Made by a program: the position numbers and the translations under genes | The notes under the pieces: generated by a model | What the model was told of the DNA's origin: nothing | Database searches by the model: none | What the model saw: only the letters and a program-made list of their open reading frames with translations | Assembly: GCA_034440575.1 (NCBI GenBank) | Contig: JAOTOL010001567.1 | Coordinates: 364,501-428,500 of the forward strand | Source of the DNA: Imbricaverruca yamaguchii | Lineage: Eukaryota > Arthropoda > Thecostraca > Neoverrucidae | Direction: 5' to 3' | DNA: 64,000 nucleotides | Shown: in pieces, positions 11,797 through 23,800 of the stretch | Position numbering within the stretch: position 1 is the stretch's first letter | Layout: the number at the start of each line of letters is the position of its first letter

Positions 11797-12476
11797 GAGC
11801 TGAATGATGAAAAGAACAGCCTCTACGGCCTTCGAAGTGAACGGTCGGATCCGAAGTTCGAGCGGTTGGGTGTCCTGGTCGTTTTCGGCGTCCTGGTTGT
11901 CTCGAACTACGTTTTTGCCATGAACGCAAAGCTCTACTGTCAAGAGTCGGTGGACACTCGCAATGAGCCGATCATTTCTGGTATTACGCGCACTCGCTTT
12001 GAGATGAAGCGAGCCCCCACGTCTACGGGATGAGGGATCCTCGTGACTGGTACTGGAAGCTCCGCTCCTTCGTCAAAAATCTGCACATGAGGTACATGAG
12101 GAATGGCGTTCCGCGGAAGGCGATCTCCCGGAAGGCGGAAGGCGAAGTCATGGTCGGACCATTTCGGGTCGATCATGAATTCGCGACGCACACGGCACGG
12201 CTTGACGCACACGATTGCATCATCAACTGCATCAGCAACTGCATCATCTTCGGCTTCAAGACATCGGCGCCGAATACGCCTGGACGCCGAACTGCATGGA
12301 CATCTCGTTTGGAAGTGCGGCGCCACGGCGACCTCTGATAACAGACTAGAGACGACTTCCGCAACCTGCTGCTCCAGTTGGTCGTCGACGGCCACTTCAT
12401 GTCTGTCCCTCTCTTCGAGGAAGCAAAGAAGCGAGGATACGTGACCGGCACGAGTGGCAAGAACCGCAACTCGTAG
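11797..12476 (+). pseudogene. decayed membrane-protein-like coding region, unidentified
   Basis: Three plus-strand segments look like coding sequence but lie in different frames. Segment 11797-12033 begins ELNDEKNSLYGLRSER and contains a hydrophobic stretch, LGVLVVFGVLVVSNYVFAM, that could be a single membrane anchor. It is followed by a lumen-like stretch with one cysteine (KLYCQESVDTRNEP) and stops at TGA. Segment ~12023-12338 begins with MRDPRDWYWKLRSFVKNL. Segment ~12350-12476 ends with VPLFEEAKKRGYVTG before a TAG. The short N-terminal side, one anchor and larger C-terminal part suggest a type II membrane protein. The repeated frame changes suggest decay, or less likely missed tiny introns. 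I do not recognise the family. Confidence 0.35.
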
Positions 12477-12829
12477 TCCACTGAACGTCCACGGCAAAGG
12501 TCTTCAAGAACAGTCCCTGTGTCTGTGCACCGATTTCTCAAGATGTGAAGTCCGCGACAGGAGGAGCCTGCTGGAGCGGGAACTGCGCCGCGACGGTGGC
12601 GGACACAACGCACTGCGGACCAGTGGTGGCCAGATGCACCAAGTGCCTCGCGCCGGGGCGCGTCCAGTGCGTCGCCCGCTTCCGGTTCGGTTCGACGATC
12701 GCTTGTCTGGAGCTCAGTCGGCGATCACACGTTAGCCGTTGTCACACACTACCAGCGCTCGTCAGCTCTGTAGCGTTGGGGTTGCTCAACGCAGCGTTGG
12801 TGTTCCTTTGGTTTCGCTCAACTCTCGGT

Positions 12830-12857
12830 GGTGACAGACAGACAGACAGACAGACAT
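12830..12857. repeat. (GACA)n microsatellite
   Basis: Six or so GACA units followed by ATAAATACTTTTT, which could be the 3' tail of an old retroposon. Confidence 0.7.
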
Positions 12858-12859
12858 AA

Positions 12860-14755
12860 ATACTTTTTATACGAGGTAATCCGTAATGGACTTGTGGCTA
12901 TTACAGCCTCGCGTCAACTAAATTAAACAGCAGAGCAGGAAAGGTCAGGGCAGGACGATGAGAAATGATCAGGGATGATGAGTCCATACCCTTCTGGACT
13001 GGATCAGGCTGGCCCCACTCAAATCACTACTTCACGATGTTAACTGCAACTGACTGCCGAATTTATGGGCTCGATAGCAAATGGATGAGGCGAACCAAGA
13101 GAGCGAAGTTGGAAACTGAAAACACCATGATGATGTACGATAGGCTTTCTCGTTCAGCTGTAACTGCGTTCGAAAGCACGACAATTTTGAAAGCGGGAAC
13201 ATCTATCTGGACGTTGGACACTCTATGCTGACTTGGTGTGGTGCTTCGCGCGATTATCCTTCATCGTGGGAGCCTGCGACACCAATAAGACCGCTAAAGC
13301 TGCTAAGGCTTTAGTTGCTAAGGCTTTAGGACCAAATCTACTATAGCTATTAAGCTTAACCCGCGCCGTATCGTAGGGGGAGTTCTTCAACCGCCCCCTC
13401 AGTTTTTTTTTGTGGATAGTGAACGAACGGCGCCGGGCAGCGCGTCGAAATTTCACATATCTTTTCCCACATCAATTCGGTATGCTATGTCAAACTTTTG
13501 AAGTGAGGTCATCTAGGGTCAATGAGTTAATCTAGGTCAAGTGAGGTCACCTCCAAAAAAGTTCAACCTGTCTTCACGCTTTAACGGATACAAATATTTT
13601 AATGAAACTTTCAACGTTTGCTTATCTTTAGGGATGCAACAAAACGTATCAGAGGAATTTCTAATTTTTCCGTTTTTGACTTCTCATAAATTTTGCGTAT
13701 TTGCCCATTAGAGTTCAAATAGAAGATTCTGGCCAAAGTAAGCATTTTTTATTAGAGCAATTTGACTTCTAACGTTTCTCGGTCAGCTCTACCCAAAAGA
13801 AAACGAAAATTAAATAAGACTTGAACTAAAATTTTTGAAACTTAACAAAAATTAACATTTTGTTTTGGGGGGCAAAAAATGTTATTGGCCTGGCCGACTT
13901 CTCTGTCCTTTTCTGACTCCAAATAATTTTTTTTCTCTCAAATATCACCGAAAATGAACTCCGCAGAGCCAAAAACATAATGTAAGTCGTGAAAAGTCGT
14001 GAAAATCTAGCCCCCTAGTGACGTCACTTTTTAGGGGAATTGTTTTGGAGGGTGGACGCGGACCCTACTCGTCGAGCGCTTTCCGATGACACCTCTTTCG
14101 CTTTCGTGCGACGCTTAGTTTGGATTTTAGAGAGGGGCTTCCCATCCACCCCCTTCCCCCCAGAGACGGGGTGTGAGGATCTGACCGGAGAGACCGGAGG
14201 GTTAATAACGCGTCACTGCTGTACTCCGTCCTGCACTATCTAGCGACAGCTAAATTTCACCTGGCCAGAACCCGGATGTCAGCCTGGGGGCCTTGTTACT
14301 GCCACATGCCTGAAGCACTATATTGCCGGATGCTTATTTGTCGGGTCTCATTAGAACTAATGCGATGCAGTGCTACGACTAGCTGAATTGCCTCGGCTTC
14401 TGTTTGAGCGGCCGGGTCAAGGTTGTCGGTCGACCACAGCGGTGGGGAGGGGTGGGGGTGGCAGACGAGCTGACGCGGAAGTTAGCGGCCGGCGCGCACC
14501 GCGACCCGGCCAGAGAGTGTCCGAGTCGCACGAGTTTTAATTAAAAGTTACACGTGCGGTGATTGCGGGAGGCGGGCCGGGAGGGGGGGGGGGGGACGGG
14601 CGCAGCTGTGGACGGCATGGCACTGTCTGGCGGAGGTGGCCGACGCGCGCGTGGCAGCGACGCGAGGCGGCCCAACACCCACCGGGAGGACGAACCTGAA
14701 GGGCACTGAATTTGCGTCTATAAAATATCGAGATTGCTGAGTTCCGTTTTCTTGA
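12860..14755. other. AT-rich stretch with a small AGGTCA cluster
   Basis: No gene recognised. Three AGGTCA and one GGGTCA hexamers fall within about 60 bp near 13500-13555. Otherwise AT-rich to 14040, then GC-rich. Confidence 0.4.
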
Positions 14756-14820
14756 TTTATTTTTTGGTTGATTATTTGGGCCTTGGGGTGCATCAACGGC
14801 TTCTGGTTATGTAGCGCCCA
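14756..14820 (-). mobile_element. tail-only retroposon E1, 13-bp TSD
   Basis: Sense-strand start GGGCGCTACATAACCAG, then GTTGATGCACCC, then CAAATAATCAACC. Flanked by TCCGTTTTCTTGA at 14743-14755 and 14821-14833. It has no tRNA head. Confidence 0.9.
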
Positions 14821-14839
14821 TCCGTTTTCTTGAACTAAT

Positions 14840-14900
14840 CACGCATGTGCCCAGAATATTATGTCCGTGATGTTATGTCCGTAATATTATGACATGCGTG
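14840..14900. repeat. nested inverted repeat
   Basis: CACGCATGT (14840-14848) pairs with ACATGCGTG (14892-14900), and inside it AATATTA pairs with TAATATT. Between them TGTCCGTGATG/TATGTCCGTAA is a short direct repeat. Confidence 0.7.
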
Positions 14901-15886
14901 AACTGATCACGCATGTCCGTGATGAAGTGAAACAAAGGATATGGAGGCGTAGAAATGTCTTTAAATAGTGTTGAGGGGTGGGAGGTGGGGTGGAGTGGGG
15001 ATGGGGGCAGTGGTGCTAAGCCCCCTTCTGAAGTTGATTTCTATCATGCATTCCATTACTATGGAACTTTCATGACGAGTGGGGAGACCATGGTCCCCTT
15101 GTCCCCCCTTCCTACACAATGCAATCTTAGTAATGTTGAGTTCACCATTGCACCGGCATGTTTGTCCGCCGTGCTGTTTCAAGTAACGTGATCACCAATG
15201 AACTCCTCCTTTGTGCAAAGGTGTTGTCTCAAGGTCTCCGCTCAGTTGGGCAACTCGGCAATGAGCGGTGGCGGGCGGACATCTTCGCCGCCTTTGCGTG
15301 CACGCATTGTCTTACCTCAGGCCTCGTCATCTCACACCATCTGGACCACGAAATTCCATGCGATAGCGCTCTTAAGGACGCATCGAATGGCACGTGCATC
15401 CTTCGCTATGGGATGACGTCACAGGACGATTGACCTCCAGATGCCAAACATGGTTGGTGCGTGTTTGCAACGCTACAAGACAGGGTTAGTGCGTACCAAA
15501 GCTACTGGTGCAGGTTTGCTCAGCTGCGTAAACTATAGCATAGTCCATGCTGAAGAGAGCCTGTTGGTATACGTGGGACCACGAGCGTCGGCAGGTGTTC
15601 GAAGTAGGGCGATATGCTGAATGTTGGGGCAAGTGAGTTTTTGCCCAGATTGCTGCAGTTTTCTCCCAAAGCATAAGCATCCACAGGTAGCGTAAGCCAC
15701 ACTCTTTTGAGGGTAGATAAACTTGTCCCTCTGCCGCGAGTCGTTGCACCCCCAGCGATGCGATGCCTATGCAAAGTCGGGTCTCCCACATTAAAAAAAA
15801 AACTCATTTCAAAACATCAAGGTACATTTATTTGATGATCTGGAATTTGACGCAAATTTCACATGGTTCCAAAAGTTGCCCCTGAC

Positions 15887-15925
15887 GACCGGAAATAGTC
15901 ATCGCGACGATGACTATTTCCGGTC
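15887..15925. other. perfect 18-bp hairpin with 3-base loop
   Basis: GACCGGAAATAGTCATCG, loop CGA, then the exact reverse complement. This is the strongest perfect short palindrome I found. No element ends or gene are tied to it. Confidence 0.9.
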
Positions 15926-16476
15926 CGTTGCTAGTCCGTTCCGTTACTAGTCCAGTCCGTTGCCAGTCCGTTGCTAGCTACCTTGACCGACTACCAGAAA
16001 TGGCAATCTGCAGTAATTAGCTGGCCCAAGTCCTACCGGGACCCGACCTCTGAAATATCATACCCCGTACGAGCCCTACGTATGGCCCAGGCCCAGTCCA
16101 AGCTCTCAACTTGTGGAATGCTATGGAGGAGTTGACAGCCGGGCCCGACAGGGGCTCGTTTGGGCCTGTGTCAGGCCCGGGACCGGGCGCTCGGGCATGA
16201 GTTTTGCCACCTCTACCCACTACCTCATTCGCATAAGCGGTGGTAGCTTAGCGGCTCCAACTCGATTAGGACATATAAGCGAATCCATGGATTTTTTACT
16301 TATGCTGAAAATAACCACAGCTGAAAAAGCGGGATTATCTTTTGCCAAATGCCTAAACGTGAATGCTCATGAGGTAATGCTTCAATCACTACGTGCTGAC
16401 ACGACTACGATCAACTTCCCCAGCTGACATGACCAGCCTAGTCTCACATTGTCCACTACTTCCACAGTCTCGCTGT

Positions 16477-16645
16477 TGTTGTTGGCTGGTTATTGGTTTT
16501 ACGACACATCGACCGTTGAGTCATGTAGCGTCGCCAAGCTCTCACGCCGATTGGTCGCGGGTGGAGAGTAGCGACAGGTGGGACTCGAACCCACAACCAT
16601 TCGATTGTGAAGCAAGAAACTTACCCCTAGGCTACTCGTTCCCCA
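16477..16645 (-). mobile_element. SINE family A, copy 4, with 14-bp TSD
   Basis: Full-length. CACAGTCTCGCTGT occurs perfectly at 16463-16476 and 16646-16659. Confidence 0.97.
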
Positions 16646-17291
16646 CACAGTCTCGCTGTACCGCCCACTGGACGGTACAACGAGCACAGTGAGGTACACC
16701 GATCCCACCTGGAAAACGGGCACTCTTTGAGAAAACACGGCGCCTCGTTGAAGCCGCTCAGTTCCTGTATCGGCCGACATCTGAGCCGTGCGGATGAACT
16801 CGCTCCACAGTCCCCCCCCCACGGGCACGGCTCCGTCGCGATCAATGTCACCATGACCCTTGGCGTACCGACTGACCTGTCTTGTGCTTAAGGATGCGCT
16901 ACCTGTAAAAGGCCTGCGAAGCTATTGCATAGCACTGCATATTTCACAGCGGCAAGAGTGATTGCTGTCTTTACTACATGCGGGAACGATTATCGTCGCT
17001 GCGATTTGCGGCTTTCGTTGCCGGCTGCTGAATAGCATGCGTTCTGTGCGGCAATGACAAGGCTTCGCGGTGGCCATTCGCACGGCGTGAACGCCAAGTA
17101 CCAAAAGCATTCAAGCACGGAGGCCTCGTGACGCCACGACCTATCACGTCACGACCGCGGAACAACGCTGACGGCCAGAAGTGGGGAGGGGCGATGGCCG
17201 CTGGCCGAGCCGGCTGACGCAAGCATCGACCATCCGGGCCGGTAGCTTTCCGCTCGGCCACCCGTACGGAGGCCACATTTCCGGATTTAAA

Positions 17292-17613
17292 AAATGTGTA
17301 ATCCGAGTTGTTGCTGGAGTAGGTTAAGGAACCAGGGTCCTATTGCTAAGCAGAGCTTGTTGCGTGAACCCGGGCCCCACCACCCGATCCACGAACTCCA
17401 GTTCAACGGCAGAATTTGGACCGAAAGTTTAACGTGCCGTCAATGCACCGACACGGCCGCCCGGTAGCTCGTCTCTGGGCTTATCTGGCCAGCTGCCAAC
17501 TGACCCTCTCAGACAGGGGCCAAATGCGAGCGCGAGAAGCGACTCGAACCCTGTGTTGTCAGGAGAGGGGAGACCAGTGCAGGCCAACGCTCCAACCAAC
17601 TGAGCTACCGGGG
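17292..17613 (-). mobile_element. SINE family C, copy 2, with 10-bp TSD
   Basis: Full-length reverse copy from CAACTCGGATT-like tail to GCCCCGGTAGCTCAGTTGG head. CGGATTTAAA repeats at 17282-17291 and 17614-17623. The near-terminal inverted repeat is kept at 8 of 9 pairs. Confidence 0.92.
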
Positions 17614-18357
17614 CGGATTTAAATTACCCACACAAACAGCTTCGCTACAATATTTTACTGCTATGCACTTTAAGTATTCAAAACTTGACATTGTTTGCCA
17701 CGTGACATTGTTTCTGCTCACATTGTTTTGCCAACGTCACTGCCACTGACATTTTTCCGCAATAGATGTATTACCTCGACACGGAATTACTGGTACAAAC
17801 TTTCCTGGTCCCGACGTAAATTATACACGGTATTATTGACACTCGACATTGGCGGAAATCGAAGGGCGAACAGCACATTTACCATTCTATTTTACTTTGC
17901 ATTTTAGTGGAAATTTATGCAAAACATCGGGGCGGAGCTCTGAGTTTGGCCAGGGAAAAGTCCTGGAGGGATGCGTTGGGAGAGGTTCGTGTTAAATTAC
18001 GAAAACATTGGGTGTGTGTGTGAGAGGGGGGGGGGGCGCAGATCGTGAAGCCGGATACCCTCGACGAGATACCATTCAACAGCCATGCAATTGATGACAC
18101 GCGTAGGTGCATCGTCAATCTTATCGAGACGCAGTTCCATCCCTGGTCGGTATACAGGCTGCCAGCTGGGTCCAAACGCACCGCAATCTCGGACGAGCGA
18201 TGTGATTGGCTCATTCACTTCTCCACCGACTTCTACCGATACCTGTATCGGTGTGGCAACCTACCGAGAATGTGACTGCGCTTGGCGGGGTTGGATTGTG
18301 GACCTTTGTGGATCATCACGAGCCCGATCTAATCGGACCCGGCTCGTGACGAACAGC

Positions 18358-18566
18358 TGTCTGGTCTGGTCTGGTCTGGTCTGGTCTGGTCCGGTCTGGT
18401 CTGGTCTGGCGTGGTCCAGTCTGGTCTGGTCTGGTCTGGTCTGGTCTGGTCTGGTCTGGTCTGGTCTGGTCTGGTCTGGTCTGGTCCGGTCCGGTCTGGT
18501 CTGGTCTGGTCTGGTCTGGTCTGGTCTGGTCTGGTCTGGTCTGGTCTGGTCCGGTCTGGTCTGGTG
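18358..18566. repeat. (CTGGT)n microsatellite, ~40 units
   Basis: Near-pure pentanucleotide with a few CCGGT variants. It creates open frames in several phases on both strands. Confidence 0.97.
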
Positions 18567-18670
18567 TGCAGGACGCCGGTAGCTGTACTTCGACTCGGCT
18601 GCACGTACACCACCGATTATAACTGAATCTGGCTGCAAGAGAGCGACGCTCCTGAACTCCTGAACAATTA

Positions 18671-19512
18671 CCCCGTTTACATGAGCAGCAAAACTTCCGA
18701 ATACGATGCGATTAGGAAACTTACGAAAATAATGCTCCTGTAAACGGGCTTTGACGTAGCAAAACATGCGAATATCTTAACGCAAATTTACGCTTCGGTA
18801 AGTGGAAGTTTGCGACTAGCGCCAAAATGGGCGCTGCATAACTAGTAGCAGTTGATGCGCCCTTAAGCCCAAATAATCAATCAATCAATCAATGGATTAG
18901 CGCCAATAATTAACAAATAACGGCACCGCTGCAAGGTTCATGATACATCTTGATGCTATTATTTGCTACGTTTTCAGTACATTTAGGGTAATTATGAAAA
19001 ACAATCGTCTTGTTTTTCATTACAATTGCAAACATAGTCATGAAATACAAAAATGGAACATGTAACAGCTGAAATCACCGCTGAGACGTCACGTTATTAG
19101 TGCGTGCCCCATCCGTCAGTTTTACGATTTGGCGGAGTGTTCAACTTGCGGATTTGTGACAGCGTTTGCGCTTTGCTGATCTATCTCTTGGATTGCGTAG
19201 TGAATCTGATTTTCCCTGTTCATTTCACCATTGCACAATCTGGAGCAACACACCATTGTATTGTCTGGAACCTACGCTATAGAATATAGTCTGGCCTGGT
19301 TAGTGTTCGCCGTTGCTCGAAGCAGGCGCGTCAGAAGCGTAAAAATGCGCCAAATATTCGAAACTTTTCACTACATTGCGTCAGCCGTCAAATCGCATGA
19401 ATCCGATCAGGTGCCTGCTTTGCTCTTGTAAACGGGCCGCGAGATCAGAACTTTTACGAATCGACCAGATCTGAAATTTTCGTTTACGACTGACCTGCTC
19501 ATGTAAACGGGG
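18671..19512. mobile_element. 842-bp DNA transposon with 18-bp TIRs, TA target
   Basis: CCCCGTTTACATGAGCAG at 18671-18688 is matched by its perfect reverse complement at 19495-19512, with TA on both sides (18669-18670, 19513-19514). Subterminal copies of TGTAAACGGG near 18740 and 19430 strengthen the boundary. No transposase frame, so non-autonomous. The TA target fits Tc1/mariner-like elements, but the long CCCCGTTTACA ends leave the superfamily open. Confidence 0.9.
18826..18897 (+). mobile_element. tail-only retroposon E2, nested, 9-bp TSD
   Basis: AATGGGCGCTGCATAACTAG ... GTTGATGCGCCCTTAAGCCC then AATC repeats. Flanked by TAGCGCCAA at 18817-18825 and 18898-18906, inside the 842-bp transposon and therefore younger than it. 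Confidence 0.93.
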
Positions 19513-19519
19513 TAAGTGA

Positions 19520-20256
19520 TGCTCTGAAGTCGGCCTCTGAAACCGACACGTGCCAGCGAATGTTTCAGGTTTGTTTACCGTGAGAAAAGGACTGGTTGCT
19601 ACTGGAAAATTTGTATTCGTTGGTCATATCACCAACAAATCGGACATCTCGTGTAGGCGAAGTCTCAAGCGAGATGAAATACAAATGCAGGCAAAATACA
19701 AACACATGCGAAAACACGTGCCTGAAATCATGGGGCACCTCTGGTGCGTCGCCTGTGATGCATACTTTGTAGCATGCATCCTCAACACCGGCGGAGTCAT
19801 AAAGCACATCTGCAAGCAGGTCATAAATTGAAAATGCGACGGGCGCTCGAGCTACGCGACATCACAATCCATAGTTGGCAGCATTGGTGAGCCCACGAGG
19901 GCCGGACGAGAAAAGTTGCGTGCTGGTCGATCACGCCGGAACACGCAGGGAAAACAAGTCTGTGGTGAATCTGTTTTCCCGAGGTGATGCTGCGCGTGAA
20001 GAGAAGACCGTATTTGATCCGGCTTGCCGACAATGGTGCGGACAGCTACGTTGCCACCATTCACTTGGAGATGGTATCGACGCAATTTCTAATATCCTGC
20101 TGTGACAGGACTTGAATAGATGGTGACAGGGTTTGGCGACAGCATGAATGGCATGATGCAGTCAGTTAAGATGGATGGTGAAATCATGTAATTCAACGTC
20201 GGCTACCACCAGTTTATCATGCCAAGAATTCATTGATCCTTGTGATGGGAAACCCA
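19520..20256. other. unannotated stretch
   Basis: No gene or repeat recognised. Confidence 0.5.
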
Positions 20257-20257
20257 A

Positions 20258-20365
20258 ACGACACTATTTGATTCTACTATGGCACTGTGACACTATTTGA
20301 TTCTACTGTGGCACTGTGGCACTATTTGATTGTACTGTGGCACTGTGACACTATTTGATTCTACT
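20258..20365. repeat. ~29-bp tandem repeat
   Basis: About 3.5 copies of CACTATTTGATTCTACTGTG GCACTGTGA. Confidence 0.85.
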
Positions 20366-20448
20366 CAGAAAGCTTGCGTTGACGTTCTTCGCATCGAACG
20401 CTGCTTAACACTCGCACGTCCGGCGATACGCGCCAGCTTCGCATGTCT

Positions 20449-20470
20449 GGGGGGCAGATGTCTGCCCCCC
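20449..20470. other. GGGGGGCAGA hairpin
   Basis: GGGGGGCAGA, TG, TCTGCCCCCC: a perfect 10-bp inverted repeat. Confidence 0.8.
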
Positions 20471-20569
20471 TAAGATCTCTAGAACTAAGCTAGCTAACGA
20501 CAAACGGAAAACGGCGTTGGATAGCTGGTGACATGCTCTATCGAACGTGTTTCGGTCTTTTTTTCGCTC

Positions 20570-21270
20570 AGGTCAATATTCAGGTCACTGGGCAGTCGTA
20601 GGTCAAATTCGACCATATCGGGTGGGACTCTCAGATATTGGCACATATCTCAGGACCTGTAACAGATAGAAACGAACGGCGAACGCTATGAGACAGTCCT
20701 TGAAATGTGCTATCGACAACAGGCGGTGTGAATTAAGTTCAGGTCAACCGAAACTATGACCTCAGGGCAAGGTCATGAAATAGCCTAGGGAGGGCATGTG
20801 ATGTATCAATCGACACGTCTTGGCGATGCAAGCATAATGACGGTAATTTCAGCCTTCTAGCTCAATGCAGTGCGGTATAATGCGCAAAAATGTGCAGTGA
20901 TCTCAGGTGACCTCAGATGACCTTGGTGAGGTCACTGAGCAAAAATGTCAGCGGTAGCATTGAGAATAGCATCCAGCTATATGCCACAACCGTTGTGAGA
21001 TCATTCCGAGAGCAAATATGTAACCAGGAGACATTTGTATATTTTACCATAGCCCTATAATGGGGAGGCCATGTCCGCGACATGACCTAAGGTCAATGCC
21101 ACGAAAAAAAACGATATGCGTATTATGGTCCCTGATGAGATCATGGCGTGTTATAAGTTTTAAATGAATCCCAATATTATTGTGGAAGTTATGCCACCTA
21201 GAACCCCGAGTGTAGTTGGGTCACTTCGCCTGATCTGGTGACCTGACCTAAGATGACCCAGGATTAAAAT
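20570..21270. promoter_or_regulatory. cluster of AGGTCA/TGACCT half-sites
   Basis: I count about 13 exact AGGTCA or TGACCT hexamers in ~700 bp, including AGGTGACCT, GACCTAAGGTCA, GCAAGGTCA and TGACCTGACCT. Chance alone would give fewer than one. AGGTCA is the core half-site of nuclear receptors. It could be an enhancer, or simply part of an old repeat family. No gene is adjacent. Confidence 0.35.
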
Positions 21271-21350
21271 ATGAATGAGAACATACAATAAAGACTATTG
21301 AGCAGCCATGCGAGGTTTGGCCTTGCTAACTCCATTAGTATAGTGACAAA

Positions 21351-22690
21351 TTAGGAAAAACCGCAGGGGGGGGGGGACGGATATTTGCTCCCCGGACGTG
21401 CGCGGGTTAAGGGCCTCGTGTGTCCTTTCAGGTTGCTAAGCACACAAATCGCATGTAGGAATGCCTGCCCCTTTTGGGAATGCCTGGAGAGTGCAGCCAG
21501 TTGAAGGTAGCAACAAGGTGTAAGCACACACGAGCCATGCGTCCTGGTACAGCGATTAGCCACAGTATTATTTTCTTTCCAGGAGGGCACGGTCAAACTT
21601 GGCCGGATCCCACCTAAATTTCGTATCCGCGAGCGGTCGTGGGCAGTGATTTTCCCGGCAACCAAGCTCGGAAATATTTCGTGTGCAGCGCTATCGGTCG
21701 CGGAACCTGTGCGTTGTGGTGATGCAGAACCGTTGCGAATTAAATAGAAGTGAAGCAAAACATGAAGGGAAAGCTTCGAACGTACAGGATGCCGTCGGGA
21801 CCTCCTCACGTCGATGTTGTTTGGCACTCTTTTCGCTCATGCGAATACGATTAGATGTGGGTTTTGTGTAGGCTCAGAGTTTCATGTTAATTCCTCCACA
21901 CGAGCCGCCGCGGTGCACGCTCGGATGAGCAATCTTCTGAAAGGGAAGGATTCTCAAGTGCGTGCGCACTGAACGACTATTGCAAATACTGATTGTTTGA
22001 TAGCAAATACCATATTGTTAATTCGTCTATGCCTTTTTGAATTGCTTAACGCAATGAGAATGTTCTCAGCTGTCATTTCATATCTCACCTGTCCGGGTTT
22101 TCAGAATGCGACTTACCTAAAGGTAAGTCGCTTGATAAAGTTATCAATCGTCAAACTGCGACATTTGCGCACGTGGGCGTCGTATTTTTGCACACGTAAT
22201 GTTGTCCATGTTCATTGACTTACTACTATATGATATGTTGTGGAACATTTTCATAAAAACTCTGACTTCGTCTGTTTCAATCATTTGCTGATACACTGGC
22301 GCCAGAAATACGGCATAAAAATAGTGGAGAAATGCATTTATTGCCAGTTTTCCCTTGAGATATCACACTGATGCATCGGTGTCCTGCAATGGGTGCTTTG
22401 TAATTAGGGCGCGTGCTTAAGGCGGATGTCAGCTGTCTTCATGGCAAGAGCTAGATTGTTGCTGGGAGTCTTGTACCTGTTGCCAACATGCCATGCGATG
22501 CAAAGCAATCTTAGGCGAACATAAAGACGAAATGTTAGTTACTTGTTTGGCTCGTTCCCTGTTGCATTCCTGTACAATGTCGGATGAGCCTTGCACCTAC
22601 TCAAACAAAGTCCAACATGCAGCACGCGGTGCGTCCTCTGTTTCCTTCATTTTCTTTAGTCATCGCGAAATTTACCCTACGGCAGCTGAT
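21351..22690. other. unannotated stretch with one hairpin
   Basis: Only a perfect 10-bp hairpin stands out (GCGACTTACC, TAAA, GGTAAGTCGC at 22108-22131). Long frames here show no recognisable motifs. Confidence 0.5.
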
Positions 22691-23180
22691 TTCGCCTGCT
22701 AGAACCACCGTCCAACACCCACAGTCCCCTCTGCCGATGGGGACGAGTAGCCTAGGGGTAAGTTGCTCGTCTCACAATCGAAATGTTGTGGGCTCGAGTC
22801 TCACCTGTCGCCACTCTTCGCCCGCGACCAATCGGCGTGAGAGACTGGCGACGCTACATGACTCAACGGTCGATGTGTCGTAAAACCAATAACCAACCAA
22901 TCCCTCTGCCGACCAAAACAAATGCGTCGCCTGCTAGAACCACTGTCCCACACCAACAGTCTCCCGCTGCCGACCAAAACAGCCGCGTCGCCCCTGTCCA
23001 ACACCCACAGTCTCCCCCTGCCGACCACCACAGCCGCGTCGCCCCTGTCCAACACCCACAGTCTCCCTCTGCCGACCAAACAGCCGCCTCGCCCCTGTCC
23101 AACACCCACAGTCTCCCTCTGCCGACCAAACAGCCGCCTCGCCCCTGTCCAATACCCACAGTCTCCCTCTCCCTCTGTTG
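22690..23180. repeat. ~50-bp minisatellite ending at a splice acceptor
   Basis: Units of CTGCCGACCAAACAGCCGCC, TCGCCCCTGTCCAACACCCA, CAGTCTCCCT. About six copies, the first interrupted by a SINE. Each unit has a pyrimidine tract and CACAG. The last unit merges into the polypyrimidine tract of the acceptor at 23183. Confidence 0.92.
22738..22901 (+). mobile_element. SINE family A, copy 5, with 11-bp TSD
   Basis: Full-length, inserted in a minisatellite unit. CCCTCTGCCGA at 22727-22737 and 22902-22912. Confidence 0.95.
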
Positions 23181-23183
23181 CAG

Positions 23184-23362
23184 TGCAGTCGCGCGAGGAG
23201 GTGATCCTGCTGAACGAGCGGCTGCGCAGGGTCACCAGCCACCTGGACAAGTCCTTCTGCCTGGCCAAGCAGGCGCTGCTCGACCTGCACAAGAAGTACG
23301 ACGGCGCGCGCGACAACGGCAACGTCTTCTCGCGCTACAAGATGATGAAGCTGATGATCAAG
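23184..23362 (+). CDS. isolated coding exon, helical protein, unidentified
   Basis: A 179-base exon between a strong acceptor (CCCTCTCCCTCTGTTGCAG) and a donor (ATCAAG|GTCGGT). After two leading bases it gives 59 codons, starting QSREEVILLNERLRRVTSHL and ending FSRYKMMKLMIK, with donor phase 0. Codon third positions are strongly G/C, unlike the flanks. The peptide is rich in Leu, Lys, Arg and Glu and looks alpha-helical, perhaps coiled-coil. A second AG five bases downstream (TGCAG) could act as a tandem acceptor. I do not recognise the family. The exon at 45933 begins in phase 0 on the same strand and could be next in the same gene. No start or stop codon belongs to this exon. Confidence 0.75.
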
Positions 23363-23548
23363 GTCGGTCGGCGGTCGGTATGTCGGTGTATGCGGTTTCA
23401 GGGTTGTTGTATGTGTGTATGCACGTGTGCGAATATGTGTGCATGTGTGTACGTGCCTATGAGTATGTGTCTAGGTGCGTGCATTCAGGGGGTGCCTCGC
23501 GGGTCGCGGGTGTTATGTATACATATGCATATATAATATAAACCTATA

Positions 23549-23800
<252 letters not shown>

